DNA of 64,000 nucleotides from CAZADA01 sp964568975 (lineage in GTDB: Bacteria > Pseudomonadota > Alphaproteobacteria > Caulobacterales > Maricaulaceae), in assembly GCA_964568975.1 (NCBI GenBank), contig CAZMSO010000007.1, positions 1-64,000 on the forward strand, given 5' to 3'. A program made the position numbers and the translations under genes. Below are positions 59,281 through 64,000 of the stretch, one piece after another. The notes under the pieces were generated by a model. That model did no database searches, was not told the DNA's origin, and worked only from the letters and a program-made list of their open reading frames with translations. Every line of letters begins with the position of its first letter. Position 1 is the first letter of the stretch.

Positions 59281-60084
59281 ATGTCGAATGAGCATGTCAT
59301 CCTCGATGCGAGCCCCGGCGGCGTGGCCGCGGTGATCCTCAACCGTCCGCAAAAGCGCAACGCCTTCAACGCTGATGTCATCGCCGCCCTGGACGACGTG
59401 TTTGAGACCCTGCGCGCAGCTGATCATGTGCGCGTCGTCTTGCTGCGCGGTCGCGGTCCCAGTTTCTCCGCCGGGGCGGATGTGGAGTGGATGCGCGCGG
59501 CCGCCCATTATGAGCCCCACGAGAACGAGCAGGACGCCCTCGCCCTCGCGCGCATGCTCGACAAGCTTTATCACTTGCCCCAGCTCACCGTGGCCATGAT
59601 CCAGGGCGCGGCGATGGGCGGCGGCGCCGGCATGGCCGCCGCGTGTGACGTGGCGATTGCCCTGCGCAGCGCGGTGTTCCGCTTTTCAGAGGTGCGCCTT
59701 GGGCTGACGCCAGCCGCGATTAGCCCTTATGTCATCGGCGCGATTGGCCCGCGCTGGGCGCGCGCGTTGTTCGCCACGGGCGAAAGCTTCGACGCGGAGA
59801 CCGCGCATCGCTTAGGCCTAGTGCACCACCTCGCAGATGATGAGAACGGCCTTGAAGCCTTGGCCGAACACCTGTCGAAACTCGCCTTTGACGCCGCGCC
59901 AGCCGCGGTGGCGGCGTCGAAAGCCTTGGTGCGCGACGTTGCAGGCCGTCCGATTGATCACGAGCTTCATCACATGACCGCCAAACGCATCGCCGAGCGC
60001 CGCGCCAGCGATGAAGGCCGCGAAGGCTTAGCGGCGTTTCTCGAGAAACGTCCGCCGGCCTGGGTGCGCGGGGAGACATCGTGA
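59281..60084 (+). CDS. Enoyl-CoA hydratase/isomerase family protein
   Basis: 267 residues. Crotonase fold: VAAVILNRPQKRNAFNADVIAAL, the oxyanion-hole segment GRGPSFSAGADVEWMRA, GAAMGGGAGMAAACDVAIALRSAVFRFSEVRLGLTPAAISPYV. The pattern is close to methylglutaconyl-CoA hydratase (leucine degradation). Catalytic Glu in FRFSEVRLGL. Co-transcribed with the next VOC gene by a TGATG overlap. Confidence 0.87.
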   Translation: MSNEHVILDASPGGVAAVILNRPQKRNAFNADVIAALDDVFETLRAADHVRVVLLRGRGPSFSAGADVEWMRAAAHYEPHENEQDALALARMLDKLYHLPQLTVAMIQGAAMGGGAGMAAACDVAIALRSAVFRFSEVRLGLTPAAISPYVIGAIGPRWARALFATGESFDAETAHRLGLVHHLADDENGLEALAEHLSKLAFDAAPAAVAASKALVRDVAGRPIDHELHHMTAKRIAERRASDEGREGLAAFLEKRPPAWVRGETS

Positions 60085-60437
60085 TGCGTCTTTATGGCGT
60101 GCGCATCTTTGTCGACGATTTCGAGCGCGCGCGGGCGTTTTATGGCGACATCCTCGCACTGGCGGAAAACTGGGCGATGCCGGACGCCAAAGCGGCGGGC
60201 TTTGCTGTCGGCGACGGCGAACTCATTGTCGAGGAGGCTGGTCCCGGCCATGAGCATCATGCCGACATCGGCCGATTTGTCGGCGTCTCGTTGGCGGTGG
60301 AGGACATCGGCGCGCGCCATCGCGCGCTGGCGGAGGCGGGCGTGCCGTTTCTCGGACCGCCGCAGGAGCAGGAATGGGGCGGCGCGCTGGCGCATTTTCG
60401 CGATCCGGCTGGCAACATCCTCACGCTCTTGGGATAA
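60084..60437 (+). CDS. VOC family protein (glyoxalase superfamily)
   Basis: 117 residues; the ATG overlaps the stop of the upstream hydratase. Two beta-alpha-beta-beta-beta modules: VRIFVDDFERARAFYGDILALAE and VSLAVEDIGARHRALAEAGVPFLGPPQEQEWGGALAHFRDPAGNILTLL. Metal ligands are plausible (E, H), but the family has many reactions; substrate unknown. Confidence 0.82.
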   Translation: MRLYGVRIFVDDFERARAFYGDILALAENWAMPDAKAAGFAVGDGELIVEEAGPGHEHHADIGRFVGVSLAVEDIGARHRALAEAGVPFLGPPQEQEWGGALAHFRDPAGNILTLLG

Positions 60438-60489
60438 GTCCGCGCGCGGTGTTCGTCCCGCGCCCGAAGCGGTCTACGTTTGACGCGTG

Positions 60490-60924
60490 ATGGTGGCGCA
60501 TCTGATCAAATTGGCGGTCGGCGCCGACGGCGTGGACGACCTCAAAGCCTGGCAAGACCACACCGTCGCGGAACGCCGGCGTGCAGGCTTGAGCGCGCAA
60601 CCGGTGTGCACGACGCGCCATGCGCCGAAGCGCCGCGACGACGTGCTCACGGGCGGCTCGCTGTACTGGGTCATTCGCGGCGTCATCGCCGTGCGCCAAC
60701 GCATCATCGGCGTCGACGAGGCGGTCGGGCGCGACGGGGTGCGGCGGTGTTCGTTGATTCTCGATCGCGCGCTGGTGGCGACGGAGCCGCGGCCGCGACG
60801 GGCGTTCCAGGGATGGCGCTATCTCGACCCAGCCGATGCGCCGCCCGACGCCGGCGCAGGCGGCGGGGGGCATGATCTTCCCGAAAGCGTACGGCGGGCG
60901 CTGTGTGAGGCTGGCGCCTGGTGA
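60490..60924 (+). CDS. DUF1489 family protein
   Basis: 144 residues from ATG 60490 (GTG 60487 possible). MVAHLIKLAVGADGVDDLKAWQ, CTTRHAPKRRDDVLTGGSLYWVIRGVIAVRQRI, SLILDRALVATEPRPRRAFQGWRYL match the conserved alphaproteobacterial DUF1489. No catalytic residues are known. Convergent with panC. Confidence 0.85.
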   Translation: MVAHLIKLAVGADGVDDLKAWQDHTVAERRRAGLSAQPVCTTRHAPKRRDDVLTGGSLYWVIRGVIAVRQRIIGVDEAVGRDGVRRCSLILDRALVATEPRPRRAFQGWRYLDPADAPPDAGAGGGGHDLPESVRRALCEAGAW

Positions 60925-60946
60925 CGGCCTGGGGTCGCTTATGGCG

Positions 60947-61864
60947 CTAAGGCGCCGGCGTGACGGGGACGTTGTCGAGCAAACGCACGCCATCAAGGCG
61001 CGCCGCCGCAAGGAGCCGCGCCGGGCGGCGCACGGGCCCGTCAGGCAGGCCTGAGAGCGTCTCAGCGTCGCGCACCGCCACATAATCGACGGCCTCAAAG
61101 CCCGCGCCCCGCAACGTGGCGGCCACCTCCGCCTCCGCGGTTTTCCGGCAGGCGCCGGCCGCGAGGGCCTCAGCGGCCGCAAACAGCGCGCGCGCTAAAG
61201 CCGGCGCATGGGCGCGAGCCGCGGCGCTCAAATAGGCGTTGCGCGACGACAAGGCGAGGCCATCAGGCTCGCGCACCGTCGCACCGCTGAGAATGGTCGT
61301 CTCAAGGTCGAGATCCGCAGCGAGGCGCTTGATGACCAACAGCTGCTGATAATCCTTCTCGCCGAACACGGCCACATCGGGCCGGGCTTGGAGTAAGAGC
61401 TTAGTGACGACTGTCGCCACGCCATGGAAAAAATGTGGCCGCGCCGCGCTTTCCAAGTCCTGCGACACGCCGCTCACGCGCACCTGCGTCGCGAAGCCCT
61501 CAGGATACATCACGTCTTTGCTTGGTGCGTAGAGGAGATCACAACCGCGAGCTTTGAGCGCAGCCGCGTCCGTTTCAAGCTGGCGCGGATAGGCGTCGAA
61601 ATCCTCTCCCGGCGCGAACTGGGCGGGATTGACGAACACGCTGGCGACCACGCGATCAGCATGGGCGCGGGCGTGGTCGATCAGCGACAAATGTCCTTCA
61701 TGCAGCGCGCCCATTGTGGGGACGAGGCCGATCCGCAGGCCCGCGCGCCGCCAGTCCGCGAGCGCAGCGCGCAACGCGGCGCGATCCGCGGCCGCCGCGA
61801 GGCCGGCGAGGCGCTGACGCACAGGCGCGTGGTCGGTCTCACGAGGCGGGCTCACGGCGGTCAT
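60947..61864 (-). CDS. panC: Pantothenate synthetase
   Basis: 305 residues from ATG 61864. The HIGH-type motif is in LVPTMGALHEGHLSLIDHAR; FVNPAQFAPGEDFDAYPRQ, the GEKDYQQLLVIKRL stretch and the KMSKS equivalent LALSSRNAYLS follow. It joins pantoate and beta-alanine with ATP. An ATG 12 nt upstream (61876) is possible. Confidence 0.95.
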   Translation of the reverse strand: MTAVSPPRETDHAPVRQRLAGLAAAADRAALRAALADWRRAGLRIGLVPTMGALHEGHLSLIDHARAHADRVVASVFVNPAQFAPGEDFDAYPRQLETDAAALKARGCDLLYAPSKDVMYPEGFATQVRVSGVSQDLESAARPHFFHGVATVVTKLLLQARPDVAVFGEKDYQQLLVIKRLAADLDLETTILSGATVREPDGLALSSRNAYLSAAARAHAPALARALFAAAEALAAGACRKTAEAEVAATLRGAGFEAVDYVAVRDAETLSGLPDGPVRRPARLLAAARLDGVRLLDNVPVTPAP

Positions 61865-61981
61865 GAGCGTGCACATAAGGGGTGCGGCCCGATCAAAAAA
61901 GCCGCCCGCGCAGGCGACGCCCACGCGGTTTGAGCGCGCGTGTTGGCGTGGCGTTAACCGCAGCGGGCGAACACTCCAGCC

Positions 61982-62617
61982 ATGGCTGTGTGGTCAGACG
62001 TTTGGAACGCCCGGCGCGGGGCGGCGATGGCGGTCGCTGTGTCGCTGTGGACGGCCGGCTGCGCGACGCCCTTGGGCTGGCTGCATGGCGGCGCGTCGGA
62101 ACCCACAGCGCCCGGTGATCCCGTCGCCGCGCTCGAGGCCGCGCGCCAGGAGGCCGAGGCGATCACGCCCCAAGCCACCCGTGACGGGCGTCCCGTCGCC
62201 GCGGCGACGACCCCGGTGATTGATCGCGCCCTTGCGCCGCTGAGCCCGGATGGTCCGCCGCGCGTCGCCCGCGCTGACGCCGTCAGGCTGCCGGCTGCGG
62301 CCTCGGCAGTCCCGTCGCCGCCGCCGCCGCCAGCGCCGACGCGCAGCGTGCTCTACGCCGTGCACTTGGCGTCCTATCGCGAAGACGCCGAGGCGAGCGC
62401 CGGCTGGCGGCGCTTGCGCGCGCAAGCGGGCCCCGCGCTCGCGGACTTAGCGCCGCGGGTGGAAGCCGCGGATTTGGGCGCGCAAGGGATTTATGTACGG
62501 TTGAAAGCAGGCCCCCTGCCGAACCCGGCGGCCGCGCGCGCCCGCTGTGCGCGCCTGAAGGCGCTTGGGCTTTACTGCCAACTTACGGATTTTCATGGCG
62601 AGGGGCTCACCGGATGA
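61982..62617 (+). CDS. SPOR-domain lipoprotein
   Basis: 211 residues. A signal with lipobox-like WTAGC near residue 26 suggests a lipoprotein. A Pro/Ala-rich linker leads to a C-terminal SPOR domain (LYAVHLASYREDAEASAGWRRLRAQ, then GIYVRLKAGPLPNPAAARARCARLKALGLYCQL), which binds denuded glycan at division sites. ATGA overlap with the MipZ-like gene suggests a shared role in division. Confidence 0.83.
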   Translation: MAVWSDVWNARRGAAMAVAVSLWTAGCATPLGWLHGGASEPTAPGDPVAALEAARQEAEAITPQATRDGRPVAAATTPVIDRALAPLSPDGPPRVARADAVRLPAAASAVPSPPPPPAPTRSVLYAVHLASYREDAEASAGWRRLRAQAGPALADLAPRVEAADLGAQGIYVRLKAGPLPNPAAARARCARLKALGLYCQLTDFHGEGLTG

Positions 62618-63684
62618 CCCGGTCGGCTCGCGCGCCCGCCCCGCCCGCCCCGTCTGTCTCGCCTGCTCCGCCGGATGACGCTGATCCTGAGCTGGGCGCC
62701 GGCGCCGCCGCCGCCCCGGCCTCGCCCGACGACGCTTGGGCGCGGGCCGCCGAGGATGTGTGGACACGCCGGCCCTTCCATTGGTTAGTGAAACCGCGCG
62801 CGCGGCCGCCGCGTTTGCCGTCGGTCCCGAAACCGCCGCCGCCGGCGGCGCGCGCCCCGGCCGCGCCGCGCCGCGTCATCGTCGTCAGCAGCCCAAAGGG
62901 CGGGGCGGGACGCACGACGCTGGCCGCCCATCTCGCCGTTGCCGCGTTGCAGGCAGGCGTTTCCACAGCGGTCCTCGATCTCAACACAGCCCAGCCGGAC
63001 CTTGAGGCCTGGCTCGATCGCCGGCGGGCGCGCGCGGACGCTGAGGCTCTGGTTATGCCGGCCGCGTTGACGCATGACGCCGCCTTGCGCGCGCCCCTGG
63101 ACCAGGACGCCGCCGGCGCAGCGACGCCGTGGCGGGACACGCTCACCTGGTGGCCGACGGCGCTGGCGACGCTCGCCCCGGCGTGCGACGTGCTCATTGT
63201 GGACGCGCCGGCCGGGGCTGGCGTGGTGATGGCCGCCCTCGCGGCGCGCGCGGATGTGATTGTCAGCTTAGTGATTGACCACGACACGGAAGCGGATGCG
63301 CTGCTCGCCGACGGCCCGACGCCGGGCGAGCGCGCCCGGCCCGGGCCTTATGGCGCTATGATCTGGAATGAGCTGCGCAAACGCGCCGCAGCCGGGCGTG
63401 CGGGCCCGACCTGGCTGTTGGTGCGCACCCGCGCGCTCGATGGACCGCCCGCTTACGCCGCGCGGGTGGACCACGCCTTCACGGTCGCCGCGCGGATGAT
63501 GGGCGCACGGGCGGGACCGATTGTCCGTGAAGACGTGGCGTGGCGCTGCGGCGCGTCAGGCGGGCTGACGGCGCTTGATCCGCCCTTTGCGACGGCCGCG
63601 GATGGCGGTGTGGCGACAGCGGTCGCGCGCATCTTGGACGCGGTGGGCCTCGACAGCCTTGAAGCGACCGCCGCCGCCGGCTAG
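62614..63684 (+). CDS. mipZ: MipZ-like ParA/MinD-family ATPase with altered Walker A
   Basis: 356 residues. A 90-residue Pro/Ala-rich N-terminal extension precedes RRVIVVSSPKGGAGRTTLAAHLAVAAL. This keeps the signature Lys95 of the deviant Walker A, but the P-loop Lys is Arg100 (GAGRTT). TAVLDLNTAQPDLEAWL and DVLIVDAPAG follow, and the C-terminal half (WNELRKRA...TWLLVRTRAL...VAARMMGARAGPIVREDVAWRC) follows the MipZ plan. MipZ forms a gradient that positions FtsZ. The near-panC location fits. Whether it is an active ATPase is uncertain because of the Arg. Confidence 0.75.
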   Translation: MTRSARAPAPPAPSVSPAPPDDADPELGAGAAAAPASPDDAWARAAEDVWTRRPFHWLVKPRARPPRLPSVPKPPPPAARAPAAPRRVIVVSSPKGGAGRTTLAAHLAVAALQAGVSTAVLDLNTAQPDLEAWLDRRRARADAEALVMPAALTHDAALRAPLDQDAAGAATPWRDTLTWWPTALATLAPACDVLIVDAPAGAGVVMAALAARADVIVSLVIDHDTEADALLADGPTPGERARPGPYGAMIWNELRKRAAAGRAGPTWLLVRTRALDGPPAYAARVDHAFTVAARMMGARAGPIVREDVAWRCGASGGLTALDPPFATAADGGVATAVARILDAVGLDSLEATAAAG

Positions 63685-63728
63685 CTGCACACCAGACGCG
63701 CACAGCGCGCTTCAACGGCGGCGAACCG

Positions 63729-64000
63729 ATGATCTGGGTGTTGATCGGCCTTGCGGGCCTATTGGGATTGATTGCGTTGGGGCGGTCGGCCGCGGCGGCG
63801 GATCCAGCACGTCTGGCGCAGCGGGTGCGGGCTGGTGCGGCGATCGCGGCCATCGCCGCGGGGCTGGTCTTTCTCGCGCGCGGCGCATTCCTGATCGCGG
63901 CCCCGCTGATTGGCTTCGGCGTGAGCGCGCTGGCGTCCCAGCGGCGTCCCAGCCGCCGGGCTGATCAGGAGGGCGGCGCCGGCTCTGACGGCGGCGGACG
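63729..64000 (+). CDS. Small membrane protein after mipZ, truncated by window end
   Basis: The ATG at 63729 opens a frame running to the window edge: a hydrophobic N-terminus (MIWVLIGLAGLLGLIALG), a basic segment, then a second hydrophobic stretch (AAIAAIAAGLVFLARGAFLIA) and Gly-rich residues. By position and N-terminal style it may be the membrane-anchored J-domain protein that often follows mipZ, but the J domain would be beyond the edge. Without it this is a hypothetical protein. Confidence 0.6.
   Translation, partial: MIWVLIGLAGLLGLIALGRSAAAADPARLAQRVRAGAAIAAIAAGLVFLARGAFLIAAPLIGFGVSALASQRRPSRRADQEGGAGSDGGG

Overview
The window comes from a GC-rich alphaproteobacterium. Three things point there: the order murA - DUF2948 - hisD - UPF0262 - tyrosine-phosphatase-like - infA - maf - RNase E/G-like - yacG - tRNA-Phe, the separate F0 ATP synthase operon with two b-type subunits (b and b'), and a MipZ-like division ATPase near panC. 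A gene with SpmX architecture (GH24-type muramidase domain, Ala/Pro-rich linker, two C-terminal membrane helices) suggests a stalked or budding lineage in or near Caulobacterales/Maricaulales. This placement is inference from gene content. Four runs of exactly 100 N are scaffold joins of unknown size.

Layout. 1-643: 3' part of a tyrosine-recombinase integrase facing a tRNA-Thr gene, the right edge of an integrated element that lies mostly outside the window. 768-9082: conserved housekeeping block (cell wall, histidine, translation initiation, Maf, RNase, YacG) with a lysozyme-like lipoprotein inserted, ending in tRNA-Phe. 9410-17351: a tightly overlapping nine-gene operon with a two-subunit molybdenum hydroxylase, a flavocytochrome c sulfide dehydrogenase pair, SoxX, SoxY, SoxZ, SoxA, and a fused XdhC/MocA cofactor-maturation protein. 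17394-20322: DUF1244 protein, Cys-nucleophile alpha/beta hydrolase, SnoaL-like protein and a divergent AraC regulator. 20514-23748: a visibly less GC-rich quorum-sensing cassette (luxR, lux-box-like dyads, luxI, phyH-type dioxygenase) followed by a GAF protein.

24009-24940 is gene-free and contains a scaffold gap. 24941-33848: phenylalanine hydroxylase, exopolyphosphatase, RlmE, a secreted actin-fold protein, IspH, a lipoprotein, ArgS and a GNAT enzyme. 33946-39911: tandem glycine riboswitch controlling gcvT-gcvH-(PaiB-like)-gcvPA-(cupin)-gcvPB. 40169-46663: small membrane protein, the F0 operon atpI-atpB-atpE-atpG-atpF on the minus strand, a DsbA-like lipoprotein and DciA/DUF721 divergent from mutY, and a frameshifted VOC gene. 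46741-53718: folA, a nucleotidyltransferase-like protein, mrp (gapped), hflK-hflC-degP and tRNA-Leu. 53919-64000: mgtE, a kelch protein, spmX, a second membrane-anchored GH24-like protein (gapped), an ArsC-like reductase, enoyl-CoA hydratase, a VOC protein, DUF1489, panC, a SPOR lipoprotein, a MipZ-like ATPase and the start of a small membrane protein.

How the genes work together: the 9.4-17.4 kb operon pairs periplasmic sulfur-oxidising electron donors with a molybdoenzyme and its own maturation factor. No SoxB or SoxCD is present here, and SoxY ends in an unusual swinging arm. The lux cassette looks self-contained and probably horizontally acquired. The SpmX-like and MipZ-like genes near the right end suggest polarity and division control, and both carry departures from the expected active-site or P-loop residues. 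Short tandem duplications of about 12-20 bp recur at gene 3' ends and beside scaffold gaps.
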